Positions 8,787 through 19,200 of a stretch of 64,000 nucleotides of DNA are shown here, one piece after another. Source of the DNA: Paenibacillus planticolens. GTDB lineage: Bacteria > Bacillota > Bacilli > Paenibacillales > NBRC-103111. The stretch lies in NCBI RefSeq assembly GCF_013141725.1, contig NZ_WHNZ01000042.1, positions 62,001 to 126,000 on the forward strand, given 5' to 3'. A program made the translations under genes and the position numbers. Under the pieces are notes generated by a model that did not search any database, was not told the origin of the DNA, and was given only the letters and a program-made list of their open reading frames with translations. Every line of letters begins with the position of its first letter. The stretch's first letter is position 1.

Positions 8787-9842
8787 ATGACCGAGAAGAT
8801 GAAGGTCATTGATGTGGATGTCCATAATGAGCAGAATGATTCCGATCTGCTGCCGTATTTGGCTGAACCTTGGCGCTCGCGCGTAGCCGCTACAGGAATC
8901 GGGTATTCCGGTTCCGGCTATTATTCGCCGGTAGGCGTCATGAAGAAAGACGCGATTCCGCCGGGCGGCGGAAAAGCCGGTTCAGATCCCGACCTGATGA
9001 TCAAGCAGCTTCTGGAGGACTACAATGTCGAATACTGCGTATTAACCGGAGTGGTGTACAACATTTCGACGACGCATGATCCGGATTATGCGGCCGTGAT
9101 CTGTTCCGCCTACAACGACTATCTGATTGCCGAATGGCTTGGCAAGCATAAGGCGTTCAAAGGCGCAATGGCTGTAGCCACGCAGGACCCTTATCTCGCT
9201 GCAAGAGAAATTGACCGTGTCGGAGGCCATCCCGACATCGTTGAAGTGATGATTTCGAGTGCGGCGCGTGCGCCTCTTGGCCAGCGCCAATATCATCCGA
9301 TCTATGAGGCGGCGGAGCGCAACGGCCTGCCGATCGCCATCCATCCGGGGGCGGAAGGAGGGGGCAGCTCAACAGCGCCTACGGCAGCGGGGTATCCTTC
9401 CCGTTACATCGAATGGCACACGTGTCTGTCCCAAATGTTTATGGCTCATCTCGTCTCCATGGTATGCGAGGGGGTATTCGAGAAATTCCCGCGGCTGAAA
9501 GTGGTGCTTACCGAGGGCGGCATAGCTTGGCTGCCGCACCTTATGTGGCGGCTGGATAAGAACTACAAGGCGCTGCGCTCCACAGTTCCGTGGCTCAAAA
9601 AAATGCCCAGCCAATACATTCGCGAGCATTGCTATTTGACCACGCAGCCTATTGAGGAACCGGACAATCCGCAGCATTTGATTGATTTATTCAATATGAT
9701 CGATGCAGAGAATATGATTTTGTACTCGAGCGATTACCCGCACTGGGACTTCGACTCGCCGGAGATGATTCTGCGGAGATTAAAGCCGGAAGCCAAGCGC
9801 AAAATCTTTTACGAAAACGCCAAGAGCCTATATAACCTTTAA
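8787..9842 (+). CDS. Amidohydrolase_2-family metal-dependent hydrolase or decarboxylase
   Basis: About 351 residues. The early IDVDVHNE, the middle PIAIHPGAEG, TEGGIAWLPH and the late YSSDYPHWDFDSP are the metal and active-site motifs of the amidohydrolase_2 group, which includes aminocarboxymuconate semialdehyde decarboxylase and relatives acting on aromatic or carboxylated rings. The usual first HxH is DVH here, as in some subfamilies. GGAGG seven bases before ATG 8787 fixes the start; an in-frame ATG at 8754 would add eleven poorly supported residues. It lies between the binding protein and the Rieske gene, which suggests that it processes the imported compound. Confidence 0.82.
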   Translation: MTEKMKVIDVDVHNEQNDSDLLPYLAEPWRSRVAATGIGYSGSGYYSPVGVMKKDAIPPGGGKAGSDPDLMIKQLLEDYNVEYCVLTGVVYNISTTHDPDYAAVICSAYNDYLIAEWLGKHKAFKGAMAVATQDPYLAAREIDRVGGHPDIVEVMISSAARAPLGQRQYHPIYEAAERNGLPIAIHPGAEGGGSSTAPTAAGYPSRYIEWHTCLSQMFMAHLVSMVCEGVFEKFPRLKVVLTEGGIAWLPHLMWRLDKNYKALRSTVPWLKKMPSQYIREHCYLTTQPIEEPDNPQHLIDLFNMIDAENMILYSSDYPHWDFDSPEMILRRLKPEAKRKIFYENAKSLYNL

Positions 9843-9857
9843 TTTACGGAGGAGCTT

Positions 9858-10217
9858 ATGACGGTTCATTATGTGCTGGATACAGGCGCTGTTCCGGATG
9901 GCGGACACGCGGTCGTTACGCTTGAGGGAAAGAGCATCGGCATTTACCTGATCAACGACACCTACTATGCCATTAACAATTATTGTCCGCATCAAGGAGC
10001 GCCGATGTGCGCCGGACTCGTTTCAGGAACAACGCTTCCGTCAAGCGTATATGAATACGAGTACGGGATGAACGGCGAAATCCTTCGTTGTCCGTGGCAC
10101 GGTTGGGAGTTCGATATTCGAACCGGCAAATCGCTGTTTAGCGAGAAGATTTGGTTGAAGACGTATCAAGTCCATGTGCAGGACGGCAAGGTCGGAGTGG
10201 AGATGGAGAGAAAGTGA
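9858..10217 (+). CDS. Rieske [2Fe-2S] ferredoxin-like protein
   Basis: 119 residues. The cluster ligands are visible as CPHQGAP (Cys, His) and CPWHGWEFD (Cys, His), the standard Rieske pair. The spacing between the two boxes is longer than usual, about 33 residues, because of an insertion rich in Tyr and Glu. It probably carries electrons to or within a catabolic oxygenase or other redox enzyme. No oxygenase large subunit is encoded nearby, so its partner is not evident. It sits 15 bases after the amidohydrolase gene with GGAGG before its ATG and closes this operon. Confidence 0.88.
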   Translation: MTVHYVLDTGAVPDGGHAVVTLEGKSIGIYLINDTYYAINNYCPHQGAPMCAGLVSGTTLPSSVYEYEYGMNGEILRCPWHGWEFDIRTGKSLFSEKIWLKTYQVHVQDGKVGVEMERK

Positions 10218-10225
10218 ACGGGGTG

Positions 10226-10276
10226 AGGAAGAGGGAGCGAGGCAGGCTGAAACGGCCCTTTCGCCTCCTCTTTTTT
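10226..10276 (+). terminator. Probable terminator after the Rieske gene
   Basis: An imperfect GA-rich/CT-rich stem (GAGGGAGCGAGG with CCTTTCGCCTCCTC) is followed by TTTTTT. Confidence 0.6.
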
Positions 10277-10277
10277 A

Positions 10278-10647
10278 ACGTTTCTGAAAACTTGGAGATA
10301 CGTTATGGATCATTGTCGCTGTACGGTAAAAATTCAATATGTGAAGCGACAAAAGATGACATAACCAGTCACTCTTCGCTATGTACATATTAGAAAGTTA
10401 AGGCTAAACTTAACGTATATGCATTGAAATTAAATTTCATAAATGAGTAAAATTTCGAAATAATATTTTCGAATAAGGAGTATGAACAGGTGGGGTTCAT
10501 GGATTTTCTATCTTGGTGGATACAAAGTGTATCTTAATAAATGGAGACTCTTCAGGGACGGTGATGCAAATGCGGTAGCAGGTTGGATACTGATTTGAAA
10601 CAATGAATGGCGAGCAAGGGAAATACATAGAAGGGATGTGCCTTTTG
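10278..10647 (+). other. AT-rich leader ahead of the giant SpoIID protein
   Basis: About 370 bp without a convincing gene. It holds an inverted repeat TTCGAAA-TAATAT-TTTCGAA at 10454-10473 and a small hairpin GATAC-AAAGT-GTATC near 10518-10532. Purine-rich stretches containing GATGCAAATGCGG follow. I could not match the leader to a known riboswitch. It must hold the promoter of the exoenzyme gene. Confidence 0.4.
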
Positions 10648-13600
10648 ATGAGAAGTTCCACCTATTCACAGAAAAAGAAATGGCATGCGTCCGTGGCGCT
10701 CATGCTGCTGCTCTGCACGATTGTATCGGGTTTTGGAAGCGGTTTACCAACCGCTCAGGCGCAAGAGGGCACATTGCAAAGTGCTGCAGCGCCTGCCCCG
10801 CTGCATGAGAAGGTGATGGCTAAGAATACCTCCGGCAAAACGATTGAGCTTGCCTCCAAAGGGACTGTCGCGCTTAGCGATAACTTGATCGTTGAGCAAC
10901 AATTTGGCGAAAGAATCGTTACCAGATCATTGAACGATGTGATGGTAGGGGCAGAAAACGTAGACGTCTATTTGGGCGGAGACGGGAAAGCTTCAAGAAT
11001 CGTAATCCTCGGAGATACGCCAATGAATCGGATGCGCGTCGGCATTCGGAAGGATATTTCCAATATCGCCGACATGACGCAGATCGATCATCCGCAAATC
11101 GATATCAAATCGGCGCAAGGTTTCCTGATCAAGGATAAAGCAGCTAATCAACAATATCCGATCACAGCCGGAACGCTCGTTTCTTTTACCGTTTCGAACG
11201 GTGAGACCGCTGTTCTGCAGAATGGCGCAGCGCTTTTCTCAACGTCGAACCGACTGTATATCGAGCCTGTAAGCGTTGATTCCCTGCTGCAGGTCATGTC
11301 CATAAGTCGTGGCCAGGGCAAGCCGCAATACCGGGGGACTTTCGAACTTTTCTTAAGTCCTGATAAAAGCAAGCTTAGACTGATCAATGAAGTGGATATT
11401 GAACAGTATCTGTATCAGGTTGTTCCGAGTGAAATGCCGGCTTCTTTCGGATTGGAAGCCTTGAAAGCGCAATCGATCGCAGCGCGAACGTATGCGCTGA
11501 CGGATTATATGACGAGCCGGTTCGCCGATCTCGGCTTCCACATCGACGACAGCACGCTCAGCCAAGTGTACAATAACCAAGCGGAGAACGCGCTGACGAC
11601 GCAAGCCGTGCAGGCCACTGCCGGGAAAATCATGAAAAGCGGCGACGAACTGGTGGATGCGAGGTTTTACTCGGCATCGGGCGGCTACGGAGCGTCGAAG
11701 CATGAGGTGTGGCAGGATGTCGATACGAACCTGTTCCCGGGCACGCCGCTGCCGTATTTGACGGGTCGCAGTTATACGTACGATCCTGCTAACAGCAGCA
11801 GCATGCTCACCATTGATACTTCAAATGAGCAAGCGCTGAATGATTTTTACAAAAATTTGAATTATACCGGTTACGATTCAGACTCTGCCTATTTCCGTTG
11901 GAAAGTGAGCCTGACGAAAACCGAACTGCAAAATACGGTGAACATCAATATAAAGGATCGTTATGCAGCAGAGCCAATGTTTGTTTTGACGAAAGAAACT
12001 GACGGCAGATTTGTTAGCAAACCTATCCCGCAAGAAGGCGTAGGAACGATTAGCACGATGTATGTGACAAAGCGCGGAGCCGGAGGCAACGCGATGGAAT
12101 TAGTCATTGAAGGCAGTACGGGCACTTATAAAATTTTACGTGAATTCAACATTCGATTTACGATTCGACCAAGCAAAACATATACCGGCGGTGGGGATAT
12201 ATTGGCTTACCGTGCCAAAGGCGGGGCAGGCGTTTATGATAATTCACCGCTTGCGAATCCAAGCATCTTGTACTCGGCCTTTTTCAGCTTTGATTTAGCG
12301 ACCGATGCGGGCGGATCGCTTACGAGTGTAACGTTCTATGGCGGCGGCAACGGGCATGGTGTAGGGATGAGCCAAAACGGCGCGCAAATGCTCGGACAAA
12401 AGGGTTGGAGTTATGACAAAATCCTGGACGCATATTATAAAGGCATGAAGCTTGTTGATATGAATGCGCCAGTCCTCAGACGCCTTGAGGTAGCGCCGAA
12501 ATTGGCGAATGTGAACCCAGGCGCAGCGCAATCCTTTACGGTTAAAGGATTTGACGGCAGCGGCAATGACATGCAGGTCCCGGCTGAACAGCTGGTTTGG
12601 AATCAAACAGGAGCGATCGGTACGATCTCCTCAGCTGGTGTATTAACAGCTGTGAACGGGTCAGCGGTCGGTAACGTCGTTGCCGCAATTGGCGATGTAA
12701 GCGCCAATGCAGCGGTGATCGTTGGTAAGCCTTCAGCGGTCGTGGAGGATTTTGAAGATATTGCGGATATCGCGCCCTCCAGTGTGCGTACAGTTCCGAA
12801 TTCGGTGCAGTTGACGAAGGTGAACAGACCGGAACCTGTGCATGCAGGGACATACGCAGGAAAACTTACTTATGATTTTACAGGAACAACCGGAACATCT
12901 GCGGCTTACATGAACTTTAAAGATGAGCTTGGCGGCACAGGTCGCGTACTGGAAGGCTATCCGAAAAAGCTGGGCGCTTGGGTTTACGGGGACGGCCAGA
13001 AGCATTGGCTGCGCGCCATGCTTCAGGATGCTGCCGGAACGAAACCGACGGTGGATTTCACATCTTCCGGCGGACTCAATTGGATGGGATGGAAATACGT
13101 AACGGTCGATGTGCCGGCCAATTTGAAGACTCCGATTCGCTTGAATCAAATTTATCTCGTTGAAACAAGCGATACGAATAAAAACGGCGGAGCACTTTAC
13201 TTCGATCAGGTAACGGCTTTATACGCCAACACGGATGTATTTGAGTCGGAACTGTCCGGATTAACACCGATGGTGATTGGGGATAGCAAGCAAGCGATCG
13301 TCTATGCAACGTATGGCGGCAATACAGCCCCTGTGCAAGTTCAAAGCGGCATGGCCTTTTACAGCAGTGAAGCTGCGGTTGCGACTGTTGACGCGAAAGG
13401 GCTGGTGAAGGCGGTAAAAGCCGGAACAACTACGATTACGGCGATCTTCGGAAGCGCTCCGCCAGCTGTCTATGTGCTGAAGGTAACAGCTGAAGCTCCT
13501 GTAGTCGAGCGTCTCGAGCTTGCCGGACTAACGACAATGGAGAAAGGACAGACGAAACAAGCGAAAGTATTCGCAACCTATGCAGGCGATACTGTGCCGG

Positions 13601-16086
13601 TTGAGCTAGCATCCAGTGAAGTCGCGTTCAGCAGCAGCGCTCCGGACGTGGCTTCTGTGGACGTGACCGGCAAGGTGACTGCGCTGAAAGCCGGTCAAAC
13701 GGCCATCACGGCTGCTTTCGGCGGCAAATCCGTTCGTTATGATCTCTTCGTGACGAATCCTGTGGCTGTTCTGCAAAGCATTGATATTCAAGGGCTGAGC
13801 GCAATGACGATAGGGGATTCGCAGCGGCCTCGTGTAACAGGCATTTACAGCTTAACGCCCGAACCTGTGGAACTTACGAGCGGGGTTTCCTTTAAGAGCA
13901 GCAACCCGACGGTAGCGACTGTGGACGATTCGGGAAAAGTGACAGCATTGAAGGTGGGATACAGCATGATTACCGCTTCGTTCGGCGGCAAAACCGATTA
14001 TTTCTCACTCGTCGTTAATAAAGCCACCAGCGCGCCTAAACGGGAGCTAAGAGCGGCATGGATTGCATCGGTTGAAAACATCGATTGGCCGCAAAAAGGG
14101 GTTGTAACTCCTGAAGCTCAGAAGCAATCCTTCGCAGCGATGCTGGATGATCTGGCCAAAATGGGTATGAATGCCGTCGTCGTTCAAGTGAAGCCGACTG
14201 CGGATGCTTTCTACCCATCCGAATACGGACCTTGGTCGGAGTATTTGACAGGTGTGCAAGGAAAAGATCCGGGATATGATCCTTTGGCCTTTATGGTCGA
14301 GGAAGCCCATAAGCGCAATATGGAATTCCATGCTTGGTTTAATCCATACCGGATCAGTATGAAGGATAAGATTGAGAATTTGGTGGCGAACCATCCGGCT
14401 AGACAGCATCCGGATTGGGTTGTTAGTTATGGCGGTAAGCTGTACTACAATCCAGGTGTGCCAGAGGTGAAAGATTTTGTCATTGGCAGCATTATGGAAG
14501 TGGTCCGCAATTACGATATCGACTCCGTTCACATGGACGATTATTTCTATCCGTATGTGGTCGATGGCAAAGACTTCCCGGATGACGCCACGTACCAAGC
14601 CTACGGAGCAGCCTTCCCAAATAAAGGGGATTGGCGCAGAGATAACGTGAATAGACTGGTACACGAGCTGTCTATCGCAATTAAACACGAGAAAAGCTAT
14701 GTCAAGTTCGGCATCTCCCCATTCGGCGTTTGGCGGAATATTGCCGACGATCCGACTGGCTCGGATACGACGGCTGGACAGCGAAACTATGACGATCTGT
14801 ATGCAGACACGCGCACCTGGATTCATCAAGGTTGGATTGATTACATTACACCGCAAATTTATTGGAATTTCGGATTCACAGCGGCTGCTTACGAGAAGCT
14901 GATTGACTGGTGGACGAAAGAAACGCAGGGCACGAATGTCCATCTCTATATCGGTCATGCCGTTTACAAAATTAATGCCAACAATGAGGCATGGGAAAAT
15001 CCCGACGAGCTGCCGAACCAGCTAAAATACAATTTGAATTTTGAAGGCGTCAAAGGCAGCATGCACTTCAGCGCGAAGGATCTTCAGACGAATCCGCTAG
15101 GCATTAAAGACAGATTGATCAATGACAGCTACAAGCTGCCGGCTCTGATTCCTGCTATGCCATGGATCGATGCCACTGCGCCTGAAAAGCCAACGCTCGA
15201 AGCGGTTAGCAAAAGTGCGGCAGGAATCGAACTTTCGTGGAAAGATGCGGCCACAAGCGATGCAGCCTATTATGTGATTTACAGATTTGACGGAAACCAA
15301 GGCGGCAGCATTGACAATCCGGCGCAAATCGCAGGCATCGTTCGCAAGCAGTCGGGTAATGTTCAGCATTATACAGACAAGAAGACTGTTGAAGGGCAGC
15401 TGTATACGTATGCTGTTACAGCTGTTGACAGGGTGCACAATGAGAGCGAAGCGAGCAATTATGTCACGCTTGGCGAAAGCCAGGAAACCCAGACCTCTGC
15501 CATTCTGGTTGGACAAAGCAGCGTATTAACGGGCCAACCATTTACGGTTCAATTTGGTCTTCGCAGCGTGACAACCGGCGTTTATGCGCAGGACATTACC
15601 ATTGAGTATGACCCTGCAATTGTGGATTATGTTTCATCTGCTTCGATCAAGAATGGTGTGAGTATCGTATCCGAGAAGTCGGGTCCGGGGAAAGTAAGAC
15701 TCATTCTTGCAAGCCAAGGAGCAAGCTATGCAGTCAGCGGCGATGCTGATCTAGTGCAGCTTTCTTTCAAAGCCAAAACGGTAAGCCAAACTACTGCAGG
15801 AACAATCGCAGTAACAGGTGCGCTGCTTGGTGACGCGCAAGGACACGAGATAGAGGCGCGACCAGCGTCTATCCGAGTTGAAGTAGTGACACTGCCTCCT
15901 GGCAAACCAGGGGATGCGAACGGCGATGACAAATATACGATCGGCGATTTGGCTTTTGCGGCAGCTCATTATGGAGAAGACAGCACGAATCCGGACTGGA
16001 ATCGGATCAAAGTCGCTGATTATGACGGCAATGGCATCATCGATATTTTAGATCTAGCCGCTATCGCCAGTAAGATTTTGGAATAA
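10648..16086 (+). CDS. Giant secreted SpoIID/GHL10 cell-wall protein ending in cohesin and dockerin
   Basis: About 1812 residues. The signal peptide has a Sec-type hydrophobic core and likely cleavage after AQA. Then come a SpoIID/LytB domain (about 229-361, with VVPSEMPASF including the expected catalytic Glu, and GHGVGMSQNGA near 565-600), a galactose-binding-like domain (about 696-856), three Big_2 repeats (863-1124), a GHL10/DUF187 glycosidase-like barrel (1130-1494, starting KRELRAAWIASVENIDWP), a fibronectin-III-like domain (1508-1609), a cohesin (1612-1750) and a type I dockerin (1752-1812, with DANGDDKYT and DYDGNGIIDILDL calcium loops). SpoIID enzymes cut peptidoglycan glycan strands and GHL10 proteins are putative glycosidases. 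ATG 10648 gives the cleanest signal peptide; in-frame ATGs at 10603 and 10636 are alternatives. Confidence 0.85.
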   Translation: MRSSTYSQKKKWHASVALMLLLCTIVSGFGSGLPTAQAQEGTLQSAAAPAPLHEKVMAKNTSGKTIELASKGTVALSDNLIVEQQFGERIVTRSLNDVMVGAENVDVYLGGDGKASRIVILGDTPMNRMRVGIRKDISNIADMTQIDHPQIDIKSAQGFLIKDKAANQQYPITAGTLVSFTVSNGETAVLQNGAALFSTSNRLYIEPVSVDSLLQVMSISRGQGKPQYRGTFELFLSPDKSKLRLINEVDIEQYLYQVVPSEMPASFGLEALKAQSIAARTYALTDYMTSRFADLGFHIDDSTLSQVYNNQAENALTTQAVQATAGKIMKSGDELVDARFYSASGGYGASKHEVWQDVDTNLFPGTPLPYLTGRSYTYDPANSSSMLTIDTSNEQALNDFYKNLNYTGYDSDSAYFRWKVSLTKTELQNTVNINIKDRYAAEPMFVLTKETDGRFVSKPIPQEGVGTISTMYVTKRGAGGNAMELVIEGSTGTYKILREFNIRFTIRPSKTYTGGGDILAYRAKGGAGVYDNSPLANPSILYSAFFSFDLATDAGGSLTSVTFYGGGNGHGVGMSQNGAQMLGQKGWSYDKILDAYYKGMKLVDMNAPVLRRLEVAPKLANVNPGAAQSFTVKGFDGSGNDMQVPAEQLVWNQTGAIGTISSAGVLTAVNGSAVGNVVAAIGDVSANAAVIVGKPSAVVEDFEDIADIAPSSVRTVPNSVQLTKVNRPEPVHAGTYAGKLTYDFTGTTGTSAAYMNFKDELGGTGRVLEGYPKKLGAWVYGDGQKHWLRAMLQDAAGTKPTVDFTSSGGLNWMGWKYVTVDVPANLKTPIRLNQIYLVETSDTNKNGGALYFDQVTALYANTDVFESELSGLTPMVIGDSKQAIVYATYGGNTAPVQVQSGMAFYSSEAAVATVDAKGLVKAVKAGTTTITAIFGSAPPAVYVLKVTAEAPVVERLELAGLTTMEKGQTKQAKVFATYAGDTVPVELASSEVAFSSSAPDVASVDVTGKVTALKAGQTAITAAFGGKSVRYDLFVTNPVAVLQSIDIQGLSAMTIGDSQRPRVTGIYSLTPEPVELTSGVSFKSSNPTVATVDDSGKVTALKVGYSMITASFGGKTDYFSLVVNKATSAPKRELRAAWIASVENIDWPQKGVVTPEAQKQSFAAMLDDLAKMGMNAVVVQVKPTADAFYPSEYGPWSEYLTGVQGKDPGYDPLAFMVEEAHKRNMEFHAWFNPYRISMKDKIENLVANHPARQHPDWVVSYGGKLYYNPGVPEVKDFVIGSIMEVVRNYDIDSVHMDDYFYPYVVDGKDFPDDATYQAYGAAFPNKGDWRRDNVNRLVHELSIAIKHEKSYVKFGISPFGVWRNIADDPTGSDTTAGQRNYDDLYADTRTWIHQGWIDYITPQIYWNFGFTAAAYEKLIDWWTKETQGTNVHLYIGHAVYKINANNEAWENPDELPNQLKYNLNFEGVKGSMHFSAKDLQTNPLGIKDRLINDSYKLPALIPAMPWIDATAPEKPTLEAVSKSAAGIELSWKDAATSDAAYYVIYRFDGNQGGSIDNPAQIAGIVRKQSGNVQHYTDKKTVEGQLYTYAVTAVDRVHNESEASNYVTLGESQETQTSAILVGQSSVLTGQPFTVQFGLRSVTTGVYAQDITIEYDPAIVDYVSSASIKNGVSIVSEKSGPGKVRLILASQGASYAVSGDADLVQLSFKAKTVSQTTAGTIAVTGALLGDAQGHEIEARPASIRVEVVTLPPGKPGDANGDDKYTIGDLAFAAAHYGEDSTNPDWNRIKVADYDGNGIIDILDLAAIASKILE

Positions 16087-16115
16087 GACGTTGATGGCAA
16101 TCGAATAAAGGACAC

Positions 16116-16180
16116 CAGCCCCTCTCCTTAGACATACTGCTATGTGCAAGATACATGGCCTAGGGAGCGGGGCTGTTCTT
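16116..16180 (+). terminator. Long-stem terminator between the two giant genes
   Basis: CAGCCCC with inner CTCC and TAG segments pairs with CTAGGGAGCGGGGCTG and is followed by TTCTT. It suggests that the two giant genes are at least partly separate transcripts. Confidence 0.6.
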
Positions 16181-16212
16181 AGTCCAAAAATGCTGAACAG
16201 GAGGCTTTGAGA

Positions 16213-19200
16213 ATGATAAAGTTTCGCAACCGACTTTCCAAATGGTTATGCGGCGTTTCTGTGATCTCCATGATTTTGCCTTATGGCGCTGCACACGCTG
16301 CAATACCTGACTTGGAGAGTCAAATTGTTGACTCGCGCCAAATGGAAATCGCCTCTGGCGCTGCCTATAACTGGTATGATATGAAGCTGGAACGGGGATT
16401 TGAGAAAGTGCATACCATCGAGTTCAATCCGCAAGCAGGAAAGCTGGATTTGCAACCGGGCAAGACCGATGGCAAAGTTTACGGCATGCAAGGCGTCTCC
16501 AAAATGGCCAGCGATGCCGACCGGGCCGGCAACCGGGTAGTCGCAGGGCTGAATGGCGATTTCTACGATTTGGCCAATGGCATCCCGCTTGGCATGTTCA
16601 TGGGGGATGGGAAAATATTAACGAGTCCGCCTAGTGACTGGTATGCTTTCGGCCTAAAAACAGACGGAACCAGCCTGTATGGGCCAAGTCCCAAATTGAC
16701 GCGGACCGTGACGATTGGCAGCAAAACGACGCCGATTACGCATATTAACCGTTTGCGGGGCACCGATGCGCTTGTTTTGTATTCGTCTGATTATTACACG
16801 TCAACCATGACGAATGATCTTGGCGATGAGGTCGTTCTGGATATCCTCGAAGGCGATGTGAGAAGCGGACAAACGATGAAGCTTAAAGTAGCCGAGGTGC
16901 TCAAAGACAAGGGTAATAGTGCGCTTACGGAAGGCAAAGTGGTGTTATCCGCAGCAGGCAATGCCAGAAATACGCTTAGCGGACTTCGCGTCGGAGATGA
17001 GGTGTCAGCCAGCTTTGAGCTTGAAGCAGCTTGGCGCGACGTCAAAATGGTGATCGGCGGCTCCGAGCTGCTGGTGAAGGATGGCGTCGTGCAGCCGAAT
17101 AGCGATACGGCCGTACATCCACGGTCGGCTATTGGCACCAAAGCGGACGGAACGATTGTGATGATCGAGGTGGATGGCCGCAGCCCGGGCTTTAGTGAAG
17201 GGGTGCAGCTGCAGGAGTTAGGTCAACTGATGAAAAAACTCGGTGTTGTGCAAGCATTGAACTTAGACGGCGGCGGCTCTTCGACGGTCGTGGTCAAGCT
17301 TCCCGGGCAAGATGCAAGACAAGTGATGAACAGACCGTCTGACGGCGGCGAAAGGAAGACGGCCAACGGCTTGCTGCTCGTGAACAAGGCTCCTGAGGGA
17401 GCGGCCTCGAAGCTGGTGATTCAGCCAAACTTTGAGCGTGTTCTTGCCGGTTCGTCCTTCAACTTCCAATCCGCTGCTGTGGATGAATCGGGTCATCCGG
17501 CTCCATATTCGGGAGAGCGTTCTTGGCAGCTCGATGCTGCCGTAGGGACAATGGACCGTTCCGGTACGTTTCTTGCAGGCCAAGCGGCAGGATTGACCGA
17601 ATTGAGAGTTAACGGAGAGGGGCTGTCTCCCGGCAAAGCCAAGGTTGAAGTGGTAGACGAGTTGACAGCGTTGAAATTCCCCGATAGCGTGAAAACATTC
17701 GCTTCAGGCAAATCAGCGGATTTAACGGTGACAGCACTGCGCAACGGCCAAGTGGTGCAAGCGGACAACAGCAAGTTAACTTGGCGGGTAGAGGGGCCGA
17801 TTGGCGCGATTGATGCAAAAGGGACGTTTACGGCAACGGCGGAAACGGAAAAAAGCGGTAAAATTTATGTGAGTTATCATGGAGTTGAGACATCAATGGA
17901 CGTAAACGTAGGGCTGCCGCCCGTCATACTGGAAGATTTCGAGAACGGATTGGGCAATTATTTGGAGAGCTCATCGGCCCAAGCGGCAAAAAGCATTGCC
18001 AGCATAGAAACTAGCGAAGATTTCGTGAGGTTTGGCGGAAAAGCGCTTAAGCTTGAGTATGATTTTACTGGCAAGCCCGGCACTTCCGGTGCGTATTTGA
18101 CGGCAAAGGATGTCGCCTCCCGCATTCAAATTCCGGGATACCCGGAGAAAATCAGCATGTGGGTCTATGGGGATGGCCGGACGCACTGGCTAAGAGCGCA
18201 GCTCAGGGATGTGAATGGGACAATTCCGATTGATTTTACCGACCAGAATACGGGTGTGAACTGGACCGGTTGGAAATACGTGGAAGCTGTCGTTCCAAAA
18301 GGCAGAGCTCTTCCGCTTACGATCGATATGCCTGTTCGGTATATGGAGACGCAAGCGGCCAAGAAGGATGCCGGGGTGCTCTATATCGATCAAATTCGCG
18401 CCTTGTACGGCCCTGTCAAGGACGATATGGCCCCGCCGATTCTCAAAAATATAACGCCGGAAGACGGCGCAACCGTGCATACGAACACGCCGACCATTCG
18501 TGCATATGGCGAAGACTACGGCTACAATCACGAAACGAATCCAGGCACGACGTTGATTGATCCTGACAAAATCCGGATGTATTTGGATGATCATCTCGTT
18601 CCGCATGCTCTGTACCCGCCGGAGGGACGCATATGGCATACGCCTGATGTTCCTTTAGCTGACGGTGTACACAAGGTTAAGCTTCAGATCAAAGATTTGT
18701 CCGGCAACCAAACAACGAAAGAGTGGACGTTCACGGTTGACACAGGCGCTCCTAAGATCGCGTACCTAGGGCAGGCAGAGACTTATGCCGGAAATACGTA
18801 CACAGTGGATATCAAAGGAGTAAAAGCGGCGAAAATCCGCGACGGCCAAATCGAATTCGCCTTTAATCAATCAAAAGTCGAAGAACTGCAAGCAATCAAA
18901 GGCAGCAAGCTTGCCGACAGTATGTGGCAAACATCGGTCGATCCAGCTCAAGGCACCGTGCGGTTAACTTGGACAGGAATCGATGCAGCCGCTCTTTCGG
19001 ACAATGATCTTCTGGGCCAAATCTCTTACCGCATCAAATCGGATGCCACGGGGTCGAACGAGATTGCCTTCCGTTCAGGATCCATTCGGTTCACGGATTC
19101 GGGAGAGACACAGTTCGCTTTCTTTGGACTCCCAATTACTTCTACGATCAAGAACCATCTGTCAGTAAGCTGGGATGAATTTGGCGTCGTGCAAGGCTAT

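Noticed and set aside
10485..10600. c-di-GMP or other riboswitch in the leader of the giant SpoIID gene
   Set aside because: GATGCAAATGCGG and GCAGGTTGG only loosely resemble parts of GEMM-I; the order and spacing do not fit.
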